Of a stretch of 64,000 nt of DNA, positions 53,031-62,700 are shown piece after piece (within the stretch, counting starts at the first letter, position 1; every line of letters starts with the position of its first letter). This DNA comes from Lachnospiraceae bacterium (GTDB lineage: Bacteria > Bacillota > Clostridia > Lachnospirales > Lachnospiraceae). A model generated the notes under the pieces. The model was not told the DNA's origin, did not search any database, and was given only the letters and a program-made list of their open reading frames with translations. A program made the position numbers and the translations under genes. Location of the stretch: the NCBI GenBank assembly GCA_009774175.1, contig VSNG01000003.1, forward strand, positions 82,368-146,367. Reading direction: 5' to 3'.

Positions 53031-53154
53031 CGAAAGATGGAATTTTACGTCGCCGCGCTTTCGCTCCGATCGTAACGCAGCAGACGCTAAGCTCAGAAAA
53101 ACTTCGCTAAGCGCTGGCGTTACTTTAGGGGCTCCTTGAAAATTCCATCTTTCG
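53031..53154. repeat. long stem-loop element
   Basis: CGAAAGATGGAATTTT (53031-53046) is the exact reverse complement of 53139-53154. Nested inside, GTAACGC (53072-53078) pairs with GCGTTAC (53117-53123), with further pairing next to it. The 124-base element fills almost all of the gap between the zinc-ribbon gene and the GH53 gene. It has no T-tract. It may be a REP/MITE-like repeat or a structured RNA in the mRNA. Confidence 0.85.
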
Positions 53155-53192
53155 TTCGGCCAATGCGATGAACGGAAAAGGAAGAATGAATT

Positions 53193-54317
53193 ATGAAATT
53201 TTATAAGGGCATGGACTTATCCACCATAAAAGAGGTGGAGGGCCTTGGCGGAAGATTTTACGACCACGGGGAAGAGAAGGATGTGTTTGAGATTCTGAAA
53301 AGCTACGGCATGAACGCAGTGCGTCTGCGGCTGTGGAACGATCCCTACGGGCCGGACGGCACGCCCTACGGCGCGGGTACGAACGATCTGCCAACCACGC
53401 TGGAGCTGGCAAAGAGGGCAAAGGCGCAGGGAATGGAAGTGCTTCTTTGTATGCATTACAGCGATTTTTGGGCGGATCCCGGGAAACAGCGGGTTCCCAA
53501 GGCATGGCGCGGAATGGATGCGGAGCAGTTGACTGAGGAAGTCTATAGTTTTACGCGGGATACCCTGCTTGCCATGAGGCGGGCAGGGGCATTTCCCGAT
53601 CTGATTCAGGTGGGCAACGAACTGACAAACGGGATGCTCTGGCCCCAGGGAAAACTGTTAGAATGCGGCAATTATGATAATCTGGCGAAGTTTGTCAGCG
53701 CGGGCATCAGAGCGGTGCGTTCTCTGGATCAGGAGATTCCGATTATGATTCATCTGGATAACGGCGGCAACGCGCCCATGTATCGGGACTGGTTTGATCA
53801 TTACTTGGAGCGGGGGGAGGATTTTCAGATCATCGGACTTTCCTACTATCCGTTCTGGCACGGCAGTTTGGAAGAGCTGAAAAATAATATGAACGACCTT
53901 GCTGTGCGCTACGGTAAGGAACTGGTGATCGCGGAGGTTTCCATGGGATTTACCATGGCGGATTACGGGGTATATGAGAAGCTTGCGCAGGAAGAGCGGA
54001 AGGGTTATGCCACGAAACCAGAGCTGGTGGAAAAGCTGGAATTTCCCATGACGAAAAAGGGACAGGCGGATTTCATGAAAGCACTGTTTGCAGTGATAGA
54101 CCAGGTGCCGGAGAATAAATGCAGTGGTTTCTTTTACTGGGAACCGGCATGGATTCCTGTGCAGGGATCAGGCTGGGCCAACGAGGCGGCGCTTCAATAT
54201 ATAGAAGAAAAAGGACCGGGCGGCAATGAATGGGCAAATCAGGCACTTTTTGACTATGAAGGTCAATCGTTACCGGCGCTGGAAGTGATTCGCGACTATA
54301 TGCCGAAAGCAAGGTAA
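53193..54317 (+). CDS. endo-beta-1,4-galactanase (GH53)
   Basis: The 374-residue protein is a glycoside hydrolase family 53 enzyme: opening YKGMDLSTIKEVEGLGG, NAVRLRLWNDPYG, LLCMHYSDFWADPGKQ, acid/base Glu143 in QVGNELTNGMLWP, and nucleophile Glu248 in VIAEVSMGF. GH53 cleaves beta-1,4-galactan side chains of pectin and arabinogalactan. There is no signal peptide, so it would work on imported oligosaccharides, or be released by lysis. AAAGGAAGAATG precedes the ATG. With the LacI repressor and the enzyme at 50995 it forms the core of a galactan-use locus. Confidence 0.93.
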   Translation: MKFYKGMDLSTIKEVEGLGGRFYDHGEEKDVFEILKSYGMNAVRLRLWNDPYGPDGTPYGAGTNDLPTTLELAKRAKAQGMEVLLCMHYSDFWADPGKQRVPKAWRGMDAEQLTEEVYSFTRDTLLAMRRAGAFPDLIQVGNELTNGMLWPQGKLLECGNYDNLAKFVSAGIRAVRSLDQEIPIMIHLDNGGNAPMYRDWFDHYLERGEDFQIIGLSYYPFWHGSLEELKNNMNDLAVRYGKELVIAEVSMGFTMADYGVYEKLAQEERKGYATKPELVEKLEFPMTKKGQADFMKALFAVIDQVPENKCSGFFYWEPAWIPVQGSGWANEAALQYIEEKGPGGNEWANQALFDYEGQSLPALEVIRDYMPKAR

Positions 54318-54403
54318 AACGCCGGGGACAGCGGGGAAGGATAAAAGAATGCGGCGGAGTGGAGCGAAAGCAAGGTGACGGCTTGAAATTTCACGGCGTT
54401 CGG

Positions 54404-54441
54404 GTTAAAATAGGAAGAAGCGTTTCGCACATTATTTTAAC
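54404..54441 (+). promoter_or_regulatory. inverted repeat in the transporter leader
   Basis: GTTAAAATA (54404-54412) and TATTTTAAC (54433-54441) form 9-base arms around a 20-base centre containing GCGTTTCGC. It ends just before the ribosome-binding site CGAAAGGAAA. It may be an operator or an mRNA hairpin. Confidence 0.35.
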
Positions 54442-54464
54442 GAAAGGAAAACAGGTATTTAGTT

Positions 54465-55766
54465 ATGAAAAACTGTCAAAACAAATGGGTGCGCGCCGCG
54501 ATCCCGGCGCTGCTCCTGCACTTCAGTATCGGTACTGTGTACTGCTGGTCTATTTTCAGTCAGGAGATCGCTGACTACATAGGATTTTCTAAGGCAGCCA
54601 CGGAGTGGGCGTTCAGCTTTGCCATTTTCTTTTTGGGAATGTCAGCGGCCTTTTTGGGGAATGTAGTGGAGAAGGATATACATAAATCGTCCCTGATTGC
54701 TGCGGTTACGTTTGCCATCGGTATGGCGGGCACCGGCTTTTTCATCTATTATGGAGGAAGCCATCCGGGCAGCGTTTTATCTCTCGTGGGTATTTATGTC
54801 TGCTACGGGTTTATTATGGGAATCGGCCTTGGCACAGGGTATCTGTCTCCGGTAAAGACGCTGATGCTCTGGTTTGAGGATAAGAAGGGTCTGGCTACAG
54901 GCCTTGCCGTAGCTGGTTTTGGCGGCGCGAAAGCGATTGCGAGCCCGATCATGCAGGCGCTTCTCGGTAATCTGGGAGAAGGCGGGATCTACAAGATGTT
55001 TTATATTCTTGCGGCGGTGTACTTTGTTATGATGTTTGTCGGACATCTTCTTTTGGCGAAGCCTGAGGGCTGGCATGAGCCGCAGAAGAAGGAGAAGGGA
55101 CAGGGTATCATGGCGACGATCAAGACCCGTCCCATCAGCAACTATATCGGTATCTGGCTGATGTTCTATATTAATATTACCTGCGGTCTGGCGTTGATTT
55201 CGCAGGAAAAGATGATTGTAAAATGTATCGGTCTTGCCGGCGTGGTGGGCGTGATCTCCACGGTAACTGCGATTTTCAATGCGGGCGGCCGTTTGGGCTT
55301 CTCCGCATGGGCGGATCATTTGAAGGACAGAAATACCATTTACAAGCTGATCTTTATTCTTTCCATCGTATTTACCGGCGGTGTGATTCTGACCAGAGGC
55401 ATCGAGAACGGCGAGGGAAATATTCTTCTCGTTATTCTGGTACTGGCGCTGCTTTTCATGGTAAACGCCGGATACGGCGGCGGCTTTTCCAACGTGCCGA
55501 CCCTGCTTTCCGACCATTATGGAATGGGAAGCATCAGTGCGATTCATGGCATTACGCTTTCGGCATGGGCCTTTGCGGGGCTTACCGGTAATCAGATTGC
55601 GACCCTGATTGTGAGCAATACGGGCAGCTTCTTTGATGATGGCCACGGCAATTCCATTAACCCGGTGGGTTATCAGAACGTGCTGTACTTTACTATCATA
55701 CTGTACATTGTTGCGCTGCTGATCAGCCTCTTCTTTGTGAAACCGGCGAAGACGGAGTCGAAATAA
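54465..55766 (+). CDS. OFA-family MFS transporter
   Basis: The 433-residue protein has about 12 transmembrane helices and the opening RAAIPALLLHFSIGTVYCWSIF typical of the oxalate/formate antiporter (OFA) family of the major facilitator superfamily. Further family signs are GIGLGTGYLSPVKTLMLWF and the loop motif GRLGFSAWADHLKDR. OFA members exchange small organic acids, but most bacterial members have no proven substrate. Its place after GH53 could mean transport of a fermentation product or a sugar-acid, yet it may be an unrelated gene. It ends at a very strong terminator. Confidence 0.88.
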   Translation: MKNCQNKWVRAAIPALLLHFSIGTVYCWSIFSQEIADYIGFSKAATEWAFSFAIFFLGMSAAFLGNVVEKDIHKSSLIAAVTFAIGMAGTGFFIYYGGSHPGSVLSLVGIYVCYGFIMGIGLGTGYLSPVKTLMLWFEDKKGLATGLAVAGFGGAKAIASPIMQALLGNLGEGGIYKMFYILAAVYFVMMFVGHLLLAKPEGWHEPQKKEKGQGIMATIKTRPISNYIGIWLMFYINITCGLALISQEKMIVKCIGLAGVVGVISTVTAIFNAGGRLGFSAWADHLKDRNTIYKLIFILSIVFTGGVILTRGIENGEGNILLVILVLALLFMVNAGYGGGFSNVPTLLSDHYGMGSISAIHGITLSAWAFAGLTGNQIATLIVSNTGSFFDDGHGNSINPVGYQNVLYFTIILYIVALLISLFFVKPAKTESK

Positions 55767-55777
55767 TAATATATGAT

Positions 55778-55826
55778 ACACAAGCAAAAACCCCGGAGGC
55801 CTGGCCTTCGGGGTTTTTGCTTGTGT
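55778..55826. terminator. strong bidirectional terminator
   Basis: Arms 55778-55801 and 55804-55826 pair almost perfectly through more than 20 bases (ACACAAGCAAAAACCCCG with CGGGGTTTTTGCTTGTGT), with an A-tract and T-tract inside. It separates the transporter gene from the convergent CNBD-protein gene. Confidence 0.92.
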
Positions 55827-55958
55827 AAAAGGGGAATTCTTCGGAATTGCTATTACAGACTTGACTTCCGTGATCAAGCCTGTATTTACTATACTGTACT
55901 TTCCCCTGACGGTCTATAATTATATTGGATAAGAATAACACTATATTAGCCAAAAAAA

Positions 55959-58217
55959 CTACATGCATAGATATTCACGCTGCTTCTGGAGCTCTTCTGG
56001 TATCGGCGTTCCCGTATTTTTCAGCTTCTGGAAGACATTGTCGTAGTGATGGATTTTCTGCGCAAGCTTAATATCGTAGCGAGCCATGGTTTCCTTGTAA
56101 AGCGGGTTTGCCATGAGCCGCTGACGAATTTCTTTGGAGAAAGGACAATAGGTGAAGATGATATTGCGGGACACTTTATTCAGCCTGGGCGAGCCGGAAC
56201 CTTCGTAAAGAATCCATGCCTCGTAATCGCGGATAAACATCTCCTTATAACTATTTTTCGCTTTCTGCATACTGAGCTTAATTTTATCCTTGGCGTCAGC
56301 GGACAGCTCACGGTTTTTACGATAGAACTGAATATAGTCGAAGTACTCGCTTGTGAGGGAGGCCTCTGAAACATCGTTCCAGCGTGCGCCCTGTACGCGT
56401 TTGCACATCTCCCAGCGGAAGTCGCCGGTCAGTCTGACCAGAATATTTGTCAGATCCTCCATCTGGAAAACAGAAACCATCATGCGGGCCGGAGTGGTTC
56501 GTTTGCGGCCCTCGATTTCCTGCCAGGCAATACCGCGGGTGCCCACATTGGGCATCAGGATAATGTCGGGAAGCACTTCCACGCCGATGGATTCCTTTCC
56601 GATGCCGATATCCGGGTTTGTGTAAATCACCTCGCGGTAATAAGCGCTGAAATCAATATCCCGGATTTTGCGGAAGGCAGCTTCCACCATATCCACAGAT
56701 ACCAGAGAGCCTTCCAGATCCTTTAACACATTATGCTCCGAGAAAAGAGGGCAGAAGCTTAAAACGCGGCCAAAGGTAATTTTGTTTACCGTGGGGAACA
56801 TGTTGCGTATTTCGAAAAGCACCTGCTCCAGTGGATCATTTAACATCCGCGCCTCGTCCGCCGCAGTGATATTGCCGATCATTTTCTGCTCACGCAGGAA
56901 AGTGGGGAAGTCGGAGTCAAACTCGTTGCGGCTCGGCGACTTCTTTCCCTGATAAATGGCCGTGAACCATTCATAGGCGGTGTAAACCTTCCGTTTCGGG
57001 TCGGTGGGAAGTTTGTCTACAATCCTGTACAGATACGCGGCATTTTCCAGACCGGCCAGGTTTTCATCCACGTAGCCAAAGTTAAAAAACATTTTCACGA
57101 CTTTGGGAACGGAAGCAGGATCCTTCATGCTCTTAACAAACGCTTTTTCATAGATGTCATAGAATTGCTTGGTAATCGTAAGGCGCAATTTTCTGGCGGC
57201 ATCGTCGGAAGCGTTCTTATCAGCCATTTTTGCAAATTTGTCCACCGCCGTGCGGAAAGCGGTAGCGGTTTCCCCGTTTACTTCCGCGTAGGTGAGAATC
57301 GTGTTCATGGAGTTTTCCACATCAGGCACATCGTCCACGGTAGCGGTGTCTTCCTCGCTGCGCTCTCCCAGCGTCTCCAGCTTTTTGCGGTATTCCGCAA
57401 CCCGCTGCTGATACATATCCCGGTCGATGGAGGGCAGGTCTTCCAGCTGAATCATCATGGTGGAGATGGCTGCGCTCAGCGTTGTGGAATCCGTATCGTT
57501 CGCCCCGATCTTATATAAAAGACCTGCGTAAAGGTCAAAGAAGTCAAGGTGGTTTTCATTCATAAGCAGACTTGCGATTTCCGACTTGTAGTCGTAGAAA
57601 ACGCGGCAGATGGATATAATACGGTGAATATCCTGATCTGCTTTCAGAACTACTCCTGCAAGAAAATCGGTGCTGTGGAACTTAGAGGATTTACTTGTGA
57701 CCATAGTAGTCAACTGCTCGTAATAACCGTCCAGCCAGCTTTCCAGATCTTCCTCCAGTGTAAGCGGTGTCAGATCTTCCATATCGGGAAGGGCCCTGGG
57801 GGCAATGCCGTGTTTTACACAGAAGGACTTGTATTCCTCATAGCGGTCCATCAAAAAGTGATAAATATTCTCACAGTCGAAGCTCATCAACGCATACTGG
57901 TCATAGATTTCATGAAACTGCCGGAACAGGGAGGCCACAATCATATTGGACAGATCCACGCTCTTTTGCATGAGCAGGGAAAGCTGTGCGGCGGTACACG
58001 GATAGGAGGCGATTCCGGTAAGTTCCTCCGTCTCATAGGTGATAAAGTGGGACCCGAAAAAGATCTCACAGACGCCGATTACGTCTCCTTTTTTCAAATA
58101 AAATGTGCCGCCGGGATAGGTGGCGCATACGCTTCCTTTTGCGATAACGTGCAGGGCGGTCAGATTCTGTTCGCTTTGAATCAGCTGTGTGCCTGCGGGA
58201 AATTCTTTTACTGCCAT
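55959..58217 (-). CDS. large protein with N-terminal cyclic-nucleotide-binding domain
   Basis: Starting at the ATG at 58217, with AGGGGG 9 bases upstream, the protein is 752 residues. Residues about 1-115 are a CRP-type cyclic-nucleotide-binding fold (MAVKEFPAGTQLIQSEQ, LHVIAKGSVCATYPGGTF, LKKGDVIGVCEIF). The remaining 640 residues are mostly helical, without membrane segments or catalytic motifs I recognise. There is no DNA-binding HTH. The CNBD lacks the clear phosphate-binding Arg of cAMP receptors, so the ligand may differ. It stands alone, with its own promoter, divergent from 58478. I know similar large CNBD proteins in Lachnospiraceae only as uncharacterised. Confidence 0.72.
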   Translation of the reverse strand: MAVKEFPAGTQLIQSEQNLTALHVIAKGSVCATYPGGTFYLKKGDVIGVCEIFFGSHFITYETEELTGIASYPCTAAQLSLLMQKSVDLSNMIVASLFRQFHEIYDQYALMSFDCENIYHFLMDRYEEYKSFCVKHGIAPRALPDMEDLTPLTLEEDLESWLDGYYEQLTTMVTSKSSKFHSTDFLAGVVLKADQDIHRIISICRVFYDYKSEIASLLMNENHLDFFDLYAGLLYKIGANDTDSTTLSAAISTMMIQLEDLPSIDRDMYQQRVAEYRKKLETLGERSEEDTATVDDVPDVENSMNTILTYAEVNGETATAFRTAVDKFAKMADKNASDDAARKLRLTITKQFYDIYEKAFVKSMKDPASVPKVVKMFFNFGYVDENLAGLENAAYLYRIVDKLPTDPKRKVYTAYEWFTAIYQGKKSPSRNEFDSDFPTFLREQKMIGNITAADEARMLNDPLEQVLFEIRNMFPTVNKITFGRVLSFCPLFSEHNVLKDLEGSLVSVDMVEAAFRKIRDIDFSAYYREVIYTNPDIGIGKESIGVEVLPDIILMPNVGTRGIAWQEIEGRKRTTPARMMVSVFQMEDLTNILVRLTGDFRWEMCKRVQGARWNDVSEASLTSEYFDYIQFYRKNRELSADAKDKIKLSMQKAKNSYKEMFIRDYEAWILYEGSGSPRLNKVSRNIIFTYCPFSKEIRQRLMANPLYKETMARYDIKLAQKIHHYDNVFQKLKNTGTPIPEELQKQREYLCM

Positions 58218-58261
58218 GAGATGATACCCCCTATACAAATTAATACAAAAACCCTGTCTAT

Positions 58262-58290
58262 ATCTTATGCCTTTTTGTGGAAAAAGTCAA
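58262..58290 (-). promoter_or_regulatory. sigma-A promoter of the CNBD-protein gene
   Basis: On the reverse strand TTGACT (58290-58285), 17 bases, TAAGAT (58267-58262), about 45 bases before the start codon. Confidence 0.65.
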
Positions 58291-58477
58291 TAAAATGGCT
58301 GACCCACGGAGACAATGAAAAAATATATTTTTCATACTGTACTTTTTTACCCTGTACTTTTCCTGAATTTGTGATAAAATTAAAAATGACAGGCTTGTCG
58401 GGAGGACGCGGCCTGACCGCATAATATGGCGGGAACTGTAAGTGAGCTGTAAAGATGGAAGCGAGTGATAAACGAAT

Positions 58478-59035
58478 ATGGAAAAAATACTGACGGAAAA
58501 AGAAGATATTGCCTACAGACAGCAGGTAGTGAATGAATACAGGGCGGATGTGGAGAGGCTGGCCCGCTATCTTCCCTGGCTGGAGAGTAAGAAGGGCGTC
58601 AGCGTGCAGAGGAGCTATTCAGGAGACGGAATAGGGGAACATTCTGTTGCCTTTCCCGTGTATGACAGCACGCTGCTGGGGTTTGTCAAGGAAGCGCAGA
58701 GAACGAAGCTTATGGATCGAAATTACCGATATGTTTATTCCCGTCTCAGAATTCGTATTACGGAGGATGAGCTTTTGGCGGCGAAGCGGTCCAGCATTAA
58801 GGAGATGGATGTGCTGAAAGCCATTTTGTCCCGCTATGTGATGGAGGGCATGACCAAAGGCAGAAAGTGGTCGGAGGCTGTGGAGAACGGCGTTTTTCTG
58901 ACCGTTATTTCAAAGATGAAAGAAAATCTGGATTTTTGGGATCACCCGGTACAGACCAGAGTGGTCAATACCGCGGAGAAGAAAAAGCAGGACAGGAATG
59001 CGGAGAAACCTGCGCCGAAGGATACACTTTTTTAG
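58478..59035 (+). CDS. hypothetical cytoplasmic protein
   Basis: The 185-residue protein is highly charged and mostly helical (VVNEYRADVERLARYLPWLE near the N-terminus, a Lys/Glu-rich tail). It has no signal, membrane segment or known motif. The TetR gene starts 15 bases after its stop, so the two form an operon. It could be a partner of that regulator, but nothing in the sequence shows its activity. Confidence 0.65.
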   Translation: MEKILTEKEDIAYRQQVVNEYRADVERLARYLPWLESKKGVSVQRSYSGDGIGEHSVAFPVYDSTLLGFVKEAQRTKLMDRNYRYVYSRLRIRITEDELLAAKRSSIKEMDVLKAILSRYVMEGMTKGRKWSEAVENGVFLTVISKMKENLDFWDHPVQTRVVNTAEKKKQDRNAEKPAPKDTLF

Positions 59036-59050
59036 GGAGACAAAGAGACA

Positions 59051-59635
59051 ATGGGAGAAAAATCAGTACAGAAAAAGAAGTATATACTGGATACGGCCAG
59101 AAAGGTTTTTGTGGAAAAGGGCTATAAGAGCGTGACCATGAAAGACATTGTGGAAGCCTGTGAAATAAGCAGAGGCGGACTGTATCTGTATTTTGAAAGC
59201 ACAGATCAGATTTTGCTGGAGGTGCTTAAGCTGGAGGCGGACGAGACGGACGATGTCTTTACGGAAAGAATTGAAAAGGGAGATACGGCGGCGGATATTC
59301 TGACGCTCTTTCTGAAAGAACAGAAAAAGGAGCTTTTGCAGAATAAGGATAATTTGACTGTGGCGATTTACGAGTACTTTTTTGCCCATAAGTCGACCGA
59401 TAAGAATAATATGCTGCGCAGGCAGTTTGACGCAGGCGTCAAAGTCATTGAAAAGCTGATTGAAGCGGGAATTGCCACCGGAGAGTTTTACTGCGAGGAT
59501 CCGAAAGGGGCGGCGGCCAATATTATGTATGTGCTGGAGGGATTAAAGATCAACGCCCAGACTTTCGGTATTTCGGAGAAAATGGTGGACGAGCAGCTGC
59601 TCTATATTATGCAGGGGCTGATTACGGAAATCTGA
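59051..59635 (+). CDS. TetR/AcrR-family transcriptional regulator
   Basis: The 194-residue protein has the TetR HTH (ARKVFVEKGYKSVTMKDIVE, ACEISRGGLYLYFES) and a helical C-terminal ligand domain. The ATG is preceded by AGGGAGACAAAG. TetR regulators usually repress an adjacent gene; the candidate is the gene upstream in the same operon, or purL downstream. No obvious palindromic operator was found. Confidence 0.92.
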   Translation: MGEKSVQKKKYILDTARKVFVEKGYKSVTMKDIVEACEISRGGLYLYFESTDQILLEVLKLEADETDDVFTERIEKGDTAADILTLFLKEQKKELLQNKDNLTVAIYEYFFAHKSTDKNNMLRRQFDAGVKVIEKLIEAGIATGEFYCEDPKGAAANIMYVLEGLKINAQTFGISEKMVDEQLLYIMQGLITEI

Positions 59636-59727
59636 CCCGGGCTCTGAGGCCGGGGCGCAGTTGATACAGCCAAAGAATACATAAAATTGCAGTTTCTGAA
59701 CATAAGAAAATTAAGAGGAGAACGATA

Positions 59728-62700
59728 ATGGGAAACGTCAGACGGGTTTATGTGGAAAAGAAAGAACCTTTCGCCGTAAGGGAGAGAGAACTTAAGGAGG
59801 AAATTGAAAGCTTCCTGGGGATAAAGAGCGTGGAGCGGGTTCGCGTCTTTATCCGTTATGATGTGGAGAATATTTCCGACGAGGTGTTTGAAAGGGCATG
59901 TCTTACCGTGTTTTCAGAGCCGCCGGTGGATATTTTATATCGGGAAAATATTGAGATTCCGGAGAATGGCCGGGTGTTTTCGGTGGAGTTTCTGCCGGGA
60001 CAGTTCGATCAGAGAGCGGATTCGGCGGTGCAGTGCGTACAGTTTTTAAAAGAGGACGAGGAGCCGATTATCAGGACGGCTGTGACTTATCTGGTCAATG
60101 GAAACGTTACGGACGAAGAGCTTGCGAAGATCAAGGCTTACTGTATTAATCCGGTGGATTCCAGAGAGACCGGCATGATGAAGCCGGATACGCTGGCGGC
60201 GGCCTATGAGGAGCCGGCGGACGTATCGGTTTTCGAAGGCTTCTGCGCCATGTCGGAGAAGGAATTGGAGGCGCTTTATGGTTCTCTTGGACTGGCCATG
60301 ACCTTTAAAGATTTTCAGCACATTCAGAATTATTTTGGCGGTGAGGAGCACAGGGATCCTACAATGACGGAGATTCGGGTGCTGGATACCTATTGGTCCG
60401 ATCACTGCCGGCATACGACTTTTTCCACGGAGCTTAAGAATGTGAGCTTCGGGGAGGGAAGTTACCGTGAACCCATCGAAAATACCTATAAAGATTATCT
60501 CAGAACACGGGAAGAGATTTTTGCAGGCAGAGAGGACAAGTTTGTCTGCCTGATGGATCTGGCGCTGATGGCCATGCGGAAGTTAAAGAAGGACGGCAAG
60601 CTTAATGATATGGAGGAGTCTGACGAGATCAATGCCTGCTCCGTGGTGGTGCCGGTGGAGATGGATTACGGGAACGGCCCGGTAACGGAAGAGTGGCTGG
60701 TCTTCTTTAAGAACGAGACCCACAATCATCCTACGGAGATAGAACCCTTCGGCGGCGCGGCTACCTGTCTTGGCGGCGCCATCCGCGATCCCCTTTCTGG
60801 CAGAGGCTACGTTTATCAGGCCATGCGCGTAACGGGCGCGGCGGATCCCACAGTGCCCGTTACGGAGACCTTGAAGGGAAAGCTGCCGCAGAAAAAGCTG
60901 GTTCGCGGCGCGGCGGACGGCTATTCCTCCTATGGCAATCAGATCGGATTAGCGACCGGATTGGTCAAAGAAATATATCATCCCAATTATGTGGCGAAAC
61001 GCATGGAAATCGGCGCGGTCATGGGCGCGGCGCCGAGAAAGAACGTGATCAGGGAAACATCCGACCCGGATGATATCATCATTCTTCTGGGCGGCAGAAC
61101 GGGACGGGACGGCTGCGGCGGCGCCACAGGCTCTTCCAAGGTGCATACGGAGAAGTCCATTGATACCTGTGGCGCGGAAGTGCAGAAGGGCAACGCGCCT
61201 ACGGAAAGAAAGATTCAGAGACTGTTTCGGCGCGAGGAAGTGAGCCGTCTGATTAAGAAATGTAATGATTTTGGCGCGGGCGGCGTGTCCGTGGCCATCG
61301 GTGAGCTGGCGGACGGTCTTGTGGTGGATCTGGATAAGGTGCCGAAGAAATATGCGGGTCTTGACGGCACGGAACTTGCGATTTCCGAATCTCAGGAGCG
61401 CATGGCGGTGGTGGTGTCGCCCAAAGACGCAGACGCTTTCCTTGCTTATGCAGAGGAAGAGAATCTGGAGGCAGTGCCCGTGGCGGTTGTGACCAAAGAG
61501 CCCAGACTGGTGCTCAGATGGCGCGGGAAAAATATCGTGGATTTGTCCCGGGCATTTCTCGATACCAACGGCGCCCATCAGGAGACCGACGTTTATGTGG
61601 AGATACCGGATGAAAGGGATAATTATTTCAGAAAGACGGCTGTTCCCGCGGTAGCAGAAGCCCTTGCAGGGGGAGATGTGAAGGCGGCATGGCTTGCGCT
61701 GTTAAACGATTTGAACGTCTGCTCGCAGAAGGGTCTGGTGGAGATGTTTGACGCATCCATCGGCGCAGGCAGCGTATACATGCCTTATGGCGGCAAGTAC
61801 CAACTGACGGAGACACAGGCCATGGTGGCCAAGCTGCCGACGCTTTCGGGAAAGACGGACACCGTAACCATGATGAGCTTTGGCTTCGACCCGTATTTGT
61901 CCAGCTGGAGTCCTTATCACGGTGCGGTTTATGCGGTGACAGAGTCGATGGCCAGGATTGTGGCAAATGGCGGAGATTACAGGACGATCCGCTTTACCTT
62001 CCAGGAGTATTTCAGGCGCATGAGCGGGGAACCCTCCCGCTGGAGCCAGCCCTTTGCGGCGCTGCTGGGCGCTTACGATGCGCAGATGCGGTATGGACTG
62101 CCTTCCATAGGGGGCAAGGACTCCATGTCCGGCACGTTTAATGACATTGATGTGCCTCCTACCCTTGTGTCCTTTGCGGTGAATGTGAATAAGAGCGGCA
62201 ATATCGTTACGCCGGAATTAAAATATCCGGGCGACAGGCTGGTGCGGTTCCGTATTCCGCGCGACGCTTATGATCTGCCGGTTTACGATCAGGTTATGAC
62301 ACTGTACGATAAGATTATGACATTAATGTCAGAGTATACCGACACAGATATCATTAATGGGATACCTGCGAAAACGCAGAAGAGAAAGATTGTAGCGGCT
62401 TATGCGCTTGATGCAAAGGGTGCGGCTGCGGCGGTAAGCAAGATGGCATTTGGTAACGGTCTTGGCGTGGCGGTGGATTCATCCTATAAGGTGGAAGCCC
62501 TTTTTGACAATGGTCTCGGCGACATTGTGGCGGAGATGCCCGCCAAGGAAGTACACCGCTTAAAGAAGCTTGCTATTGCCTATGAAGAGATTGGCACGGT
62601 GACAGCCGACGGCGTATTCAGCTATGGCAGCGTGAAGCTGGAACAGGAGGAGGCGTTGCAGGCATGGAAGTCACGGCTTGACAGGGTATTCCCTTATACG

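Noticed and set aside
59636..59727. Purine riboswitch ahead of purL
   Set aside because: The 92-base gap is too short and lacks the aptamer core; only a GC-rich partial inverted repeat is visible.
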